Below are positions 1 to 10,092 of a DNA stretch of 64,000 nucleotides, in pieces. This stretch comes from Conoideocrella luteorostrata (Eukaryota > Ascomycota > Sordariomycetes > Hypocreales > Clavicipitaceae), in NCBI GenBank assembly GCA_032433595.1, contig JASWJB010000039.1:124001-188000 (forward strand), written 5' to 3'. A program made the position numbers and the translations under genes. A model generated the notes under the pieces. The model was not told the DNA's origin. It did not search any database and saw only the letters and a list, made by a program, of their open reading frames with translations. How positions within the stretch are numbered: the stretch's first letter is position 1; each line of letters begins with the position of its first letter.

Positions 1-704
1 TGTTCGGCACACTTTCCTTAATTTCATTGCTGCGTTTGAAGTATCACATTGGATCACATTCATTTTTGTTGAAACAACTGTTATGTAGTGCTTCCCCCAT
101 ATGTTATTTGTTGCAAATGTTAGCCTCAATTGATTGCCTGGGTTCGTCATGCGCGTTATATCGTCCTAATTTATGTTGGTTGCCGCAATTCAACGAAATG
201 TAAGGTCAGAGCAGGCTTTTGCTGGTCCACATGTGCGCGAGACGAGAAATGCAACTTGTTTGGGAGCCTAAGTTGGTAAAGGTTGCGCGAGACACCTCTT
301 CCGTCAAGGCGGGGAGGCGATAGCTGCACCGACAGATTCGCGTGCCACCTTTCCCTCAGCCTCAAGCCAGAAATACATGCATCTACTAAATGACCGTAAA
401 ATCAGATTAGCATAGCCATTGCGCAGTAAATTTGGTTTCCAGAAAAAACTTTGACCGAAGGTCCATCTAGAAGAAAAAGTGCCTTGCGACGTAGGATAAC
501 CTGTCCATATTCCACCAACAGAGGTGGCCAGCGGCACCACGTGACTGAACGACATGTTTATTGCCGTCTAGCCGTCGCCATTTTCTTCGCGCCTCAACAG
601 AAAGCAGCAAATCAGTACTACCGCCCGACCGCATTAATCGGAATCGGCTTTGCAGAGGCTCATGTGGTAGCTAGCATCTTTACGCCATCTATGCTCCGAC
701 CGCG
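1..704. other. Intergenic region upstream of the CCA-adding enzyme gene
   Basis: I see no convincing gene. Short open frames on both strands (for example about 304-555 on - and 451-801 on +) overlap each other, have no recognisable domain and look like chance frames. The last 150 bases presumably hold the promoter and 5' leader of the downstream gene. Confidence 0.5.
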
Positions 705-2411
705 ATGGAGCCCAGCACAAAGAGAATCAAAGTCGTCCCAGGTAGTTAAACCGCGCCATTCGCAGACATCAACGACCGCGCTTGAGTCAAACGGGAGCTA
801 ATATCAATAGCAGAAAGAACTATTGAGTTGCTACCTGCTGAACAGCTCTTGCGAGAACTTATTCTTGAATGCGCACGGCATTTCCCAGGGCTTGAAGTCT
901 GGATTGCGGGTGGTTGGGTTCGAGACCGCCTGCTCGGCATCACCTCCTCCGACCTGGACTTGGCGCTAAGCAAGGTGACGGGGAGGGAATTTGGCAAATT
1001 TTTGGAGGGCTTCTCGTCCAAGCCAGAGATCGAAGCTAAGTACCTACAGAAAGCAGCTGACCTGGGCATCCCTGATGCCAGGTTTACTAGGTTCCACATC
1101 ATGGAAAGAAATGTCAATAAAGCTAAGAAGCTCGAGACTGCTGGCGGCAAGCTATTTGGCTTGGATATTGACTTGGTTAATCTTCGAAAGGAGGTTTACG
1201 ACGGCCAAAGTCGGACACCCGAAATGGAATTTGGCACCCCGGAAGAAGATGATTTCCGTCGCGATGCCACAGTCAACTCTCTACTCTTTCACCTCAAGAA
1301 ACATGAGATTGTTGATCTTACTGGAAATGGTCTCAAAGATTTAGATGCGAGAATAATGAGGACGCCTCTAGACCCGCGTCAGACATTTATGGACGACCCA
1401 TTACGTGTGCTGCGACTTATCCGGATTGGTAGTAAACTCGGCTTTAACATAGACCCAAAGGCCATGCGTTGCATGAAGGACAAGGACATACGGCAAGCAC
1501 TAGACACAATGATCACTCGTGATAGAATTGGTATTGAGTTGTTCAAAATGATGAGGGATTCAAGTCCCGTGGTGGCTTTTCAGCATCTCTACGAGACCAA
1601 CCTTTGTACTCCAATTTTCATCCGCCTTAATTCACCGATCCTCGAGAAGTTGCAGGCAGGGTGTTCCATGCAGGGACTGTCCATGTCACAACACTGGCCA
1701 ACGACCTGGCCGCGAGCTTACCGACTTCTTGACTACCTCTTGAAGGACGGCAGCAATTTAGGCAAGATGGTTCGATCTGAGGCAAATGCGGATTATCTTT
1801 GGACCATGGTTGCCTATGCACCATTTGCCGTGCTTCGAAAGACTATGCTCAGACAGGCGGTCGAGGAGGCGACAATTGCCATCCGAGCCCCTGTGAAAAT
1901 ATCCAAACTTCTCAAAGATGCACTGACGAATTTCGATTACATCCGCACCATCGTGGATTCCCTCGCAGACCAACCAAAGAAATCCCCTCAACGGAGCATT
2001 ATAGGCATGGCAATCCGCTCCTGGGGCACAACCTGGACAACGCAAGTGATGTACGTCATGCTAGCCCTGTGCATTGTTGCCCCGCAAACGCCAGCTTCAT
2101 TGGGACTTGCTATAAGAGATTCTTCAATAGATGACTTACTAGATAAGTCGCTACTTGTGAGATATTCCGCCTTTGCTGATTTCGTATGGGACAATAACTT
2201 GCGGAATGCCCACGTCCAGCGCCCATTATTAGATGGAAATGAGATACAGAGTCTCTTTGGTCTACAAAACGGCGGGAGGTTTCTTAGGAGCGCACTTGAT
2301 GGCCTTATGGCGTGGCAATTTGATCATGGTGAGAGCGGGGTTGAAGAGGCTAAAGTGTGGCTTCTTGGCCAACGAGAAGTTTTTGGAATTCCTCAAACCT
2401 GTAGATCATGA
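705..2411 (+). CDS. CCA1: CCA-adding enzyme (tRNA nucleotidyltransferase), 2 exons
   Basis: Adds or repairs the 3' CCA of tRNAs; in fungi one gene usually serves nucleus, cytosol and mitochondria. The model is join(705..741, 811..2411), 545 aa. The 69-nt intron has an AG|GTAGTT donor, a GCTAAT branch-like site and an AATAG acceptor. It is needed because the long frame has no ATG near its 5' end, and the spliced start MEPSTKRIKVVPAERTIE reads straight into it. Visible motifs: GGWVRD at about 46-51; SSDLDLA with the two metal-binding Asp at about 60 and 62; RRDATVNSLLF; TFMDDPLRVLRLIRIGSKLGF; then ITRDRIGIEL of the nucleotide-recognition neck. These define the class II poly(A) polymerase/CCA-enzyme head and neck. 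Length matches fungal Cca1 (about 520-560 aa). A stretch at about 1650-1690 (CSMQGLSMSQHW) is less typical, but the frame stays open so I left it as exon. Function is confident; the first exon is inferred. Confidence 0.93.
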
Positions 2412-2984
2412 CCTCGATACCAGTAAAAATACCAGTAACAAGCTGTCATCGCGACGCGGACTCTCCCTTTAGACGAAGTCTTTAGCCCTATTGAAGATGC
2501 CAAAACTGCTGCCCATTGCTAAATTCTCCAAATATACATATCTCCTGCTAGCAACTCTCCCACCCGAAACTGCCACAAGATTATGTTGGAGGCTTGGCAC
2601 CAATGCAGATCAATTTGAACCTCTTTCATCTATTCCGATAACTATCTGCTCAGTTTCTGATTCCATATCAAGGTGACCAGACCGACGTAACTCCCTGTTC
2701 CATATGACCTGACCAAATTCATTCACCGTCAGCTTCTGAGCCTCTTCTAACGCCCGCTCTCCGTGGAGGTCCCCAAAAGCAACCGACGTTGGTTTCCACA
2801 TGACTTTGTATTCAACAGATCCGTTCGATGCTTGTCGTGCTTCTCCGCGTTTTCCAGACTTGCCCAAGTTCATGTCAGACCTTCCGAGATCAAGTTCATC
2901 AGGTTCGGAGATGGTCTCCGGAGATTCGCAAGGACTTCCCAGCTCAGTGTAACTGTCAGAGTCGCAGATCTCCGAGCTGTTTGG
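2412..2984. other. Intergenic region between CCA1 and retroelement remnant
   Basis: No gene recognised. A minus-strand frame at about 2610-2873 and a plus-strand frame at 2763-3002 have no family I recognise. The downstream end merges into the reverse-transcriptase remnant. Part of this stretch may be further decayed retroelement sequence, but I cannot show it. Confidence 0.4.
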
Positions 2985-3875
2985 ATTGAGAGATTCAGAT
3001 GATAACCCCCTCCTACGACCCCTGCTTGCTTATCCCAACAGAAGAGAACCCGACATTTGCCTACATTGGAATGAAGACTGACGATACTCTCGACCTCTCA
3101 GAAAAGAAGTTCTCACAGCAACAAGAAGACCGGCTTAAGGAGACCAAATTCCTTGCAAAGCCAAAATAAGTGTTAGATACAAGCAATCCATTTGAATTCA
3201 ATGGTGGGATTATCACGCTCCTAGCTATGACCTCTCAGTTGCTGCCCAACATTAGGAACCATCTGATCAGAATATCAAGGACCTAAATCGCCGGATCCAG
3301 TGGCAGATCAATTCCCTAGACCGTGGTCTAACCTTCGTACCGCTGGACCTCGCAGCCGCGAAGCTCTTCATCTTGTGGACGGCTCCTTTGCAAAGAACAG
3401 CGATCTTAGCTCACAGCTTGGATTTGCAATTATCCAAGCAAATAACTCGTACGATAATGACGAATTTACCCTCACAGGCAACCTAGTCCACTATTGCTCA
3501 ACGAAGAGCAGGCGAGTCACCCGTAGCGTGCTTGCTTCAGAAATCTATGGCATGGTTGCAGGCGTCGATATGGCACACGCAATCTCATTAACCCCCCGGA
3601 TTATAACTGACCGACTGAAGCTTCCGGCAATCCCTATAATTAGTGTACAGATTCCTATTCCCTGTACGAATGCCTTGTCTAGGCACTACCAAAGAGAAGC
3701 GCCTCATGATTGACATCATGGCCCTTCGTCAATCATATGAGCGTAGGGAGCTTTACGAGATCCGCTGGATTAACGGCAACGATAACCCAGCCGATGTCTT
3801 CACGAAGGCTTCTCCGAACCAAGCCCTTAAGGAACTCATTAACAGCAACACCCTTCGGGTTAGGATGAAATGATA
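2985..3875 (+). pseudogene. Ty1/copia-type retrotransposon pol remnant (RT C-terminus and RNase H)
   Basis: This is a decayed fragment of a fungal copia-type polyprotein. The first part (about 3000-3168) reads like the end of the reverse transcriptase, with SYDPCLLI followed by a GMKTDDTL block, and is closed by an in-frame TAA. From about 3230 the connection and RNase H domain follow, with LNRRIQWQINSLDRGL, then SSQLGFAIIQAN, TRSVLASEIYGMV and, in another frame, RLMIDIMALRQSYERRE and NPADVFTKASPN near the end. At least one internal stop and two frame changes (about 3340 and about 3650) break the frame. The gag, protease, integrase and N-terminal RT portions and the 5' LTR were not found, so the copy is 5'-truncated. 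It sits directly upstream of a candidate 3' LTR. It is certainly not functional. Family assignment is from characteristic motifs. Confidence 0.85.
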
Positions 3876-3978
3876 GGTCACTCGGACCTAGAAAGGAAGA
3901 GAGGGATAGATTCAATCAGCTTAGCTATATGCAATAACCCCTTCTTGACGGCTTCCCTCGAAAAGAAAAGACTGCCAG

Positions 3979-4183
3979 TGTCGGAATCCTCCGTCAAGCA
4001 TAATTGGAAGCCCGGAGCGGGTCACGTGGTCACCTTCTGACCACGGTATTTATACGACGAATGTCAGGACTTTCTCCCTGACTTGTTTCTTCTTCTTAGG
4101 CAGACACAGATTATTGAATATATTATATTGCATTTTGAACGCATTGGTATCGATATCTTGCACAATACCCTGTGCAACCTACA
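3979..4183 (+). mobile_element. Candidate 3' LTR of the copia-type remnant
   Basis: About 205 bp beginning TGTCGGAATCC and ending TGTGCAACCTACA, so bounded by TG...CA as expected of an LTR. It lies about 105 bp after the pol stop codon and follows a purine-rich tract (GAAAAGAAAAGAC at about 3961) that could be the polypurine primer. It contains a TATTTATA box at about 4047. No matching 5' LTR was seen in the window, so the boundaries rest on the TG/CA ends and position only. Confidence 0.6.
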
Positions 4184-6204
4184 ATAAGTCAATGAGGGAC
4201 AAAAGATTCAAACATAAAACATTTAATGAAATGGGTGAGGGTCACCAACATCTCGTCTGCTTAACATATTATTAGCACGATGGAATGTCACTCGCTGTGT
4301 CAAAGAGTGCTTCCTGCCCCGGGCTGCTCATCTAGACACCTATACAGACATTCGACCTATCCAATATATCTCGTCCGCCGTGAGATTAAATTTGCTCTAT
4401 CATCCTGCTCCTTTGAAGCAATCGGGCGTATGAATCCCGCTGTCGTCTTTCTCCGTTGGTTGTTTCGTCTAATGATTGTATGCGTGTAATAGCACGTGGT
4501 AACGTTTCGAATTAGGTCCAATACTTACATGAATCTCCAACGGACACAAAAATTGTACCAAAATATATATATTAATAATCATCCTTCTATGTACTAGTAC
4601 AGTGCTATATACCTGTGTCTGAATATCTGATAGAGTGTCACAAAATTCAGCAAAAGGTGAACGTCCACACAGTAGCGTGAATAATGCATTTTATATAGCC
4701 TGTGACGTTAAGCACAAATGGTGACGGAACGGAGACAAAAAAAAAACAAGCAAAGAGGGAATAAAAAGGTGGAAACTCTGTTTTGACCATCCATATCAGA
4801 TGGCTTTTATGGGATAATAAGAGGAAAAACTACTACTATTCTGTGGATTAGCACAATGCTATATCTTGGTGTCCCAATATCTTACAAAGAACAAATGGTG
4901 ACGGGGCAGAGACAAACCAAAAAAAAAAAAAGCAAAGAGAGAAAAAAAGTGTGGAAGCTTTGTCTTTACCATCCATATTAGACGGCCCTAGCGGGACATC
5001 AAGAAAAAAACCAACGCCCTTCCGTGGACTAGCGCAACACCATAGTCCAGCGTCCCAACTTCTTGTGGAAAACAATCGGTAAGAGCCGGAAAAAAAACCT
5101 TGCATGAGATAAAAAGGGAGATTATATGCTATTTCTTGAAGCTTTTGCCACTAAAGAACATTGATAGAGACCACTGAGCCCAGTATCTGACTTTCGAGAA
5201 CTCATAGACGTGGAGAGGCTGTCGATAGTCGACTGTGCCTTTGTTAGTTAGTAGTGGTAGAAAGTTCCATGCCACATACTTGATATCCCCAGATTCCCAA
5301 TCCTTTTTGTCCTGTGGTCTCGGGATCATCATCTCAACCAGTTCTTGGACCGATAGATTGTTCGTTAATGTATCTAATGCAGGTGCTGGTCGTATGTCAA
5401 AGTCCGCCTAACAAGCCTGACGGATATGTTTACTTCACGAAGACGTAGTTAATGCCCCCGGGATTATCAATTTCCGTAGTAATGATGTGGGACATTGATT
5501 GGATGTCACTTCTCAGATTCCATAAAGCATAAAGCATAAAGCGGACGTTCTACTCCGGAGAGTTAATGGTTATGTGCCAGCCAATAGTAGATGGGCGAAT
5601 ATTGGAACAGGGAGGAAAATGGCGGCCTTTATCGGAGACAGTCATCTTGATTGGCTCGGCTCTTCGTTCCGTCTCCTGGAAAGCATGAGGGGCTTGCACC
5701 CCTCTCCTGTGTCAACGCGGCCAGGTAGCTGGCTCGTGCTGGATTTGGGGTACTTGCCTATGCCCCGGAATTCATTAAATTTATGGGTTTTCAATAACAT
5801 GGTCGCTTCGTTTCTTTTAAAGACCCACCTGGACCACCGTCAGCCATTTCGATTTGAAAGCTTCATACATCCCTCTTCTGCCGCCGTGCTGTCAGCAAAT
5901 GCGTGCATCGATCTCCACAGACATCTTGAATGCCTTGTCAAAATCCACATTTTTCGAGAATTATAAGATATACCAGACATTTGCCTTTCTTTCCTCAGCC
6001 TGAAGATCTTAATTATTCTCAACCTTCAGACCTTGACTGGTGGATGAGTATCTGAGCTTAACTTCTTTCCTCACGGGTGAATCATTGGCGTCACAGCATT
6101 CTTTCGCGACAGTTGGAAACATATCAAAAAGTCTATCGGCTGCTGTTTCACCAAACTTCATCGACAGATTTATTGGGTGGGTGAGCCCAACCATCTGTGC
6201 GGAT
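4184..6204. other. AT-rich gene-poor region upstream of the bZIP gene
   Basis: About 2 kb with no supported gene. It begins with a 20-mer (4184-4203) shared with two other places in the window and contains a diverged tandem repeat (listed separately) and several A-tracts. A minus-strand frame at about 5129-5332 (with QPLHVYEFSKVRYWAQWSLS) could be a relic of a gene, but I do not recognise it. A + frame at 5574-5966 has no domain. The last 150 bases have no in-frame ATG and are taken as 5' leader of the bZIP gene. Confidence 0.45.
4711..5070. repeat. Diverged tandem repeat, period about 177-181 bp, RIP-like
   Basis: Two units can be aligned by eye. The block ACAAATGGTGACGG recurs at 4714 and 4891, and the block around CTGTGGATTAGC (4841) recurs as CCGTGGACTAGC (5022). 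A partial related end lies near 4600-4640. Differences are mostly C/T and G/A transitions, with one unit consistently more AT-rich. Long A-runs occur in each unit. Confidence 0.7.
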
Positions 6205-7143
6205 ATGGCAGCGGCCAACATGAGCATGGTCCCGGCTGCACCGAAAATTTCTAATACACACGACGATCCCTCAGCGCTGGACACCAGTGGTAACACATTT
6301 GGTCAGTCTGCTTGGATATGGCCATTCCAAAGTGATGAATACGACTTGAAAAAGCAACCTAGTCTCCCGCAAGCTGCGGATGACTACATGTCTGGCGAGG
6401 GCACACTCGGAAATCAATATGCCAAAACATTCGCCGGTGAATACACCGGTACAGGATATCCCTCATCCGAGCTGGACTCTCTAGTTGACATATCCTTTCA
6501 TACAACAGCCTCTGAGAAAAAAACAGTAGCCTTGAGTCCCCCGTTGTCCGACGATGACCACCAAGAGCGGACAAGAACGAAAGCCCGTTCGAGACCGGCT
6601 GTTAAATCGAGGAGGAAGCCTCCAAGTCAGCAGCCTCCAGATCAGCAACAAAGAGCAACCCCACATACTGGAAGAAGAAGATTTGAAGGCCAGGAAGCGA
6701 CGACTCATCGTGAAAAATGCCTCAACCGAAACCGAGTGGCCGCCTCCAAGTGTCGAAGACGGAAGAACGAGTGGATTGAAAATCTTGAGCAAAAGAAATC
6801 GACTGTGGAGGCATTGCATGGCGAACTTGGGGCCCAGTACCGGGACCTCTTGCGGGAGACGACAATACTGAAGAACCGCCTGATCCACCACGCGGGCTGT
6901 CGAGACTTGAACATTGATATGTGGATAAAAAACGAGGCTTTGGATTATGCGCGCAGATTACATCACGAGAATGTCGGGCAATCCCCGTCGTCAGATCAAT
7001 CGACCCAGTCGAACTTGGTGGGCGGTGACATGCATTGTCCTGAGATGGATTTCGGAGACTCTCTCGTTGATAACAACATTGTGGACGCAGAAGGGGAGGT
7101 GCTCATGTCGGATAGGAGAGTCAATAGTATGGAAGGCTATTGA
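6205..7143 (+). CDS. bZIP transcription factor (Atf/CREB-like)
   Basis: A nuclear DNA-binding regulator of the basic leucine-zipper class. The basic region runs from about residue 169 (REKCLNRNRVAASKCRRRK); NRNRVAASKCR matches the ATF/CREB signature N-x-x-A-A-x-x-C-R. It is followed by an amphipathic zipper (ENLEQKKSTVEALHGELGAQ and on) ending at a Cys-Arg-Asp stretch, as in Atf1/AtfA-like proteins. The N-terminal half is Ser/Thr/Pro-rich with a basic, Gln-rich linker. The frame is open from 6037 but the first in-frame ATG is at 6205, giving 312 aa; an upstream spliced exon cannot be excluded. The gene lies alone between AT-rich DNA and a 3-kb motif-rich intergenic region. It is shorter than canonical AtfA, so it may be a lineage-specific paralogue; target genes are unknown. 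Confidence 0.85.
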   Translation: MAAANMSMVPAAPKISNTHDDPSALDTSGNTFGQSAWIWPFQSDEYDLKKQPSLPQAADDYMSGEGTLGNQYAKTFAGEYTGTGYPSSELDSLVDISFHTTASEKKTVALSPPLSDDDHQERTRTKARSRPAVKSRRKPPSQQPPDQQQRATPHTGRRRFEGQEATTHREKCLNRNRVAASKCRRRKNEWIENLEQKKSTVEALHGELGAQYRDLLRETTILKNRLIHHAGCRDLNIDMWIKNEALDYARRLHHENVGQSPSSDQSTQSNLVGGDMHCPEMDFGDSLVDNNIVDAEGEVLMSDRRVNSMEGY

Positions 7144-7245
7144 ATATCACGGAGGAATTTGGTCATGGCTAATTTTGAGGACCTGAAGCTTCATGATAAA
7201 CAACAACGCTAATTTATACGATCAACTCGATATTTGCAGCATCAC

Positions 7246-7261
7246 TACGGAGTACTCCGTA
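7246..7261. repeat. Perfect 16-bp palindrome TACGGAGTACTCCGTA
   Basis: This is the full palindromic form of a 9-mer that recurs through the window. Other exact 9-mer copies start at 7689, 7992, 8040, 8753, 9139, 9802, 12751, 13152, 39328, 40061, 40265, 50096, 51303, 53770, 54911, 56873, 58150 and 61242. Copies at 8753, 9802 and 40265 are near-complete versions of the same palindrome. Function unknown. Confidence 0.9.
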
Positions 7262-7270
7262 CATGTGTGG

Positions 7271-7560
7271 AACTACCTCGTGAGCAGCCTATCAGCCAAG
7301 CATGCCAGCGCCCACACACTTCAGTATAACGTACATGATTGGCTTCTTCACTTCTTGTCGTGCATTCGAAACGAATAAGCACTCGAGGGGGGTTAAATTT
7401 GCAGTGAAATATCCACTACCTCATGAACAGCAGCCTATTGGCCAAGCATGCCAGCGTCCACACAACTTTAGTATAACGTACATAATTGGCTTCTCTACTT
7501 CTTGTCGTGGATTTGAAACGAATGGGCACTCAAGGGGGCTTGAATTTGCAGGGAAGTATG
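7271..7560. repeat. Tandem duplication, 146-bp period, transition-rich divergence
   Basis: The block GCCAAGCATGCCAGCG occurs at 7295 and 7441, and the flanking sequence aligns over about 140 bp (for example GTATAACGTACAT at about 7324 and 7471). Differences between the units are mainly C/T and G/A changes, in keeping with RIP on a duplicated sequence. Confidence 0.75.
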
Positions 7561-9429
7561 GTATCTATATCGATACTTGTGGCTGGTGACTTCTAGTGAC
7601 TCGGGCTATCTACTAAAAACCTGGCTATTTGTAAGGAGCCAGATTGCTGCAGGTTTTCTGAAGAGGACAGCTTAGGCGATCCGTCAAGTACGGAGTAACC
7701 CCTAATAGAGACATTGGACCAGGCTCGCCTGGAGTCTAGGAGATTGTGGCCAAATTGTTTTCGACTAACTCTTGTGCACAAGTCAGCATAGCATGCACAT
7801 GAATTTACAACGTATAAGGGGTACTTCTACTAAGGTGGGAATCTCACTATAACAAACGTCAAGGAAATTTCTGTCTCTACAAAGACAATAGCACACAGTG
7901 CATCGTGGTGATATCAAGCGGGTATTCCTTTTGAAGTGGGTCCCGTGGCAAGCCTGAGGCCTTCCCGCAGTCAAAGGGATAACTACTGTTATACTCCGTA
8001 CGGAGCAGTGGCAACGTGGCTAATCGTCGTAATTGAAAGTACGGAGTACCTGGTATTGCTTTGCCGATAAGAGCGGGCACGTGCGCGCCGTGTCGCAAGT
8101 TGGACATGCTAATTTGGGACGCACGGCAACTACAAACGGTAACGCTATCGATAACTGAGCACGGTTGCTGGGGTTCACCTGGGGCGGCGGATTCAGATGC
8201 TAGACGGATAGATTGGTGACTGGCCACGTCACTTCGAGTATGTACCATATTACACGGTACCAGGTCCATCTTTATCGCTCACTAAGTGCTGTACAATCCC
8301 TTGCGTACAAAGGTGACATCAGACGTTGGACGACTTACAGTTGAAAACGCTGAAAGTGGCCAATGGTGGTGCAGGAGTGGTGCAATGCGCGATGTTGGTA
8401 GTAGCTGTGAGCGACGCTCCGTCCTTCACGGCGCATTTGTCGACTCTTTGTGTTTCTGGACGTCTACTCCGTGTTGTAATCAAGTACCTGCGTACCTGCT
8501 GCACGTCCCAGTCCAATGCGGAGTGCCAAGTCAAGATGCGCTTCAAACAGAGTGCTGTGCAGAGTACATGCAGTACCGAGTAAGTTACCGCCGATGCGGT
8601 CGCGGCGGCTCCTTCAATCAATTGCCTCGCCTCCAAACCCCTGGCCTGCTACTGGTTCTTTTTGGCAGGTTTTGGTGGCGCTGGCCCTTGCAGCTAAGAC
8701 CACACCAACGCAGTTCATGCAGCCCGAGCAATTCGTTGGATAGCCCGGTAACTACGGAGTACTCCGTGAAGAGAGAAAAAAAAAACCTCAATTCGTGGTA
8801 ACATGACTCTTCATCTCAACCTCCCCAACAGACACACCAGTTCAAAAAATGAGGTGATTGCGCAATTTATTTCCTCCATTAAGGGCAACCTCCTCTTAAC
8901 TCTAGATATATTTGTATTTTATTCACACCCTCCTAGAACACCCGATGGCAGTGCTTAAGTCCCCACTGGCTCCAAACTTGGGATCGGACATGTTCTGTTG
9001 GCCGACTTGGCGATGAGTCCACCGAGCCAAGCAACCAAGGTCCCACCGCCACGTATAGGACAGCAGGATGGGGATCATCCCAGAGCCCCCAAGTGACTCT
9101 TGACACGTTATCAATTGGTAATGCAGTAATGTCCTCCGTACGGAGTAGTTAAGGCATATACCAGACGTGGAACGCCCCCAACCCGAGCGTGTGCTTTTCT
9201 GACCTGCTTTTTAAGAATGGTAGGTGGAATGATGGATTCATGGGTTGAATACAAAGTACCTCGGTACCTGGTAGTACCTGAACCTATTTGCTGTTCAAAT
9301 CATCGCCGGTAGTTCCTGCTTCGATTTCTTTCTTGTCGGCACTATTGCCCAAAGCGGCGTTCCGAGGAGCTCGCCAAACGCCAGACTCCCAGCCAAGCAC
9401 GGCTAAAGGCACCAAAACTCATACCCACA

Positions 9430-9720
9430 CCTCCGTTTCTTCTATTCCCTGCTGCCTCCACCCCCCATCGTCAAGGTTCACCCACCCCCGATTCGATCTC
9501 GATTTTTTTCTTTCTTACTCTTCTTTATCGGTTGCTTTCCCACATTAATCAACTCTGTTTTCTTTTTTCATACCTCTTCTCTCATCTGCTCGTTCGCTTT
9601 TCATCTCAGCACATATTCCATTTCTTTGCTCCTTATCCAGCTGCCTGTCTACTCGATATCCTTTGACAGCATTTGAGACTTGGTCTCTCTCGTCATTCTC
9701 TTTTTTTTTTTTTTTGGACG
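9430..9720 (+). promoter_or_regulatory. Pyrimidine-rich promoter or leader of the MscS channel gene
   Basis: A long C/T-rich tract on the + strand, ending in a 16-T run at about 9702-9717, lies about 370-660 bp upstream of the channel ATG. Such CT-rich stretches commonly mark transcription start regions of filamentous-fungal genes. The start site itself cannot be placed. Confidence 0.35.
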
Positions 9721-10092
9721 CCACACTAACAGCGGTGGCGCTCTGTACGACGGCTGCAACATTGTGAACTTCACTCCCAACGGCCACAATATCCACGTCC
9801 GTACGGAGTACTCCGTGCCGGCTATTCCGTCATTCGCTTCACACAACACAACCTGATGCTTTCGCGATCATCAATTACATGGAAATAAAACCATTACAAC
9901 AGGGGCATCTGACGTATTTGCTACCAATTGGTCGGCAAAACCACGACAAAGCCCTTGAGCATACGTCATTTTAGGCGGGCTTTTGGGAAAACAGTGGTGG
10001 ACAAGGGTATACAAACTACTTCTACCCTCAATTTTCTATCATCCCTTTGCCGCAGAATTTCACAGCTTTGGCATTATAATTAGGCGGCCAAT

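Larger units (their letters stand above)
7144..10092. other. 2.9-kb intergenic region rich in a palindromic motif
   Basis: No gene is supported. It holds a 146-bp tandem duplication, eight of the window's roughly twenty exact TACGGAGTA/TACTCCGTA 9-mers, a pyrimidine-rich block at about 9420-9720 ending in a T-run, and the leader of the downstream channel gene. Open frames here (8286-8801 +, 7877-8269 -, and others) overlap on both strands and have no domain. Confidence 0.55.

Noticed and set aside
8286..8801. Open frame of 171 codons on + in the bZIP-channel interval
   Set aside because: Overlaps other frames on both strands, has no domain and sits in a motif-rich intergenic region; composition is not protein-like.
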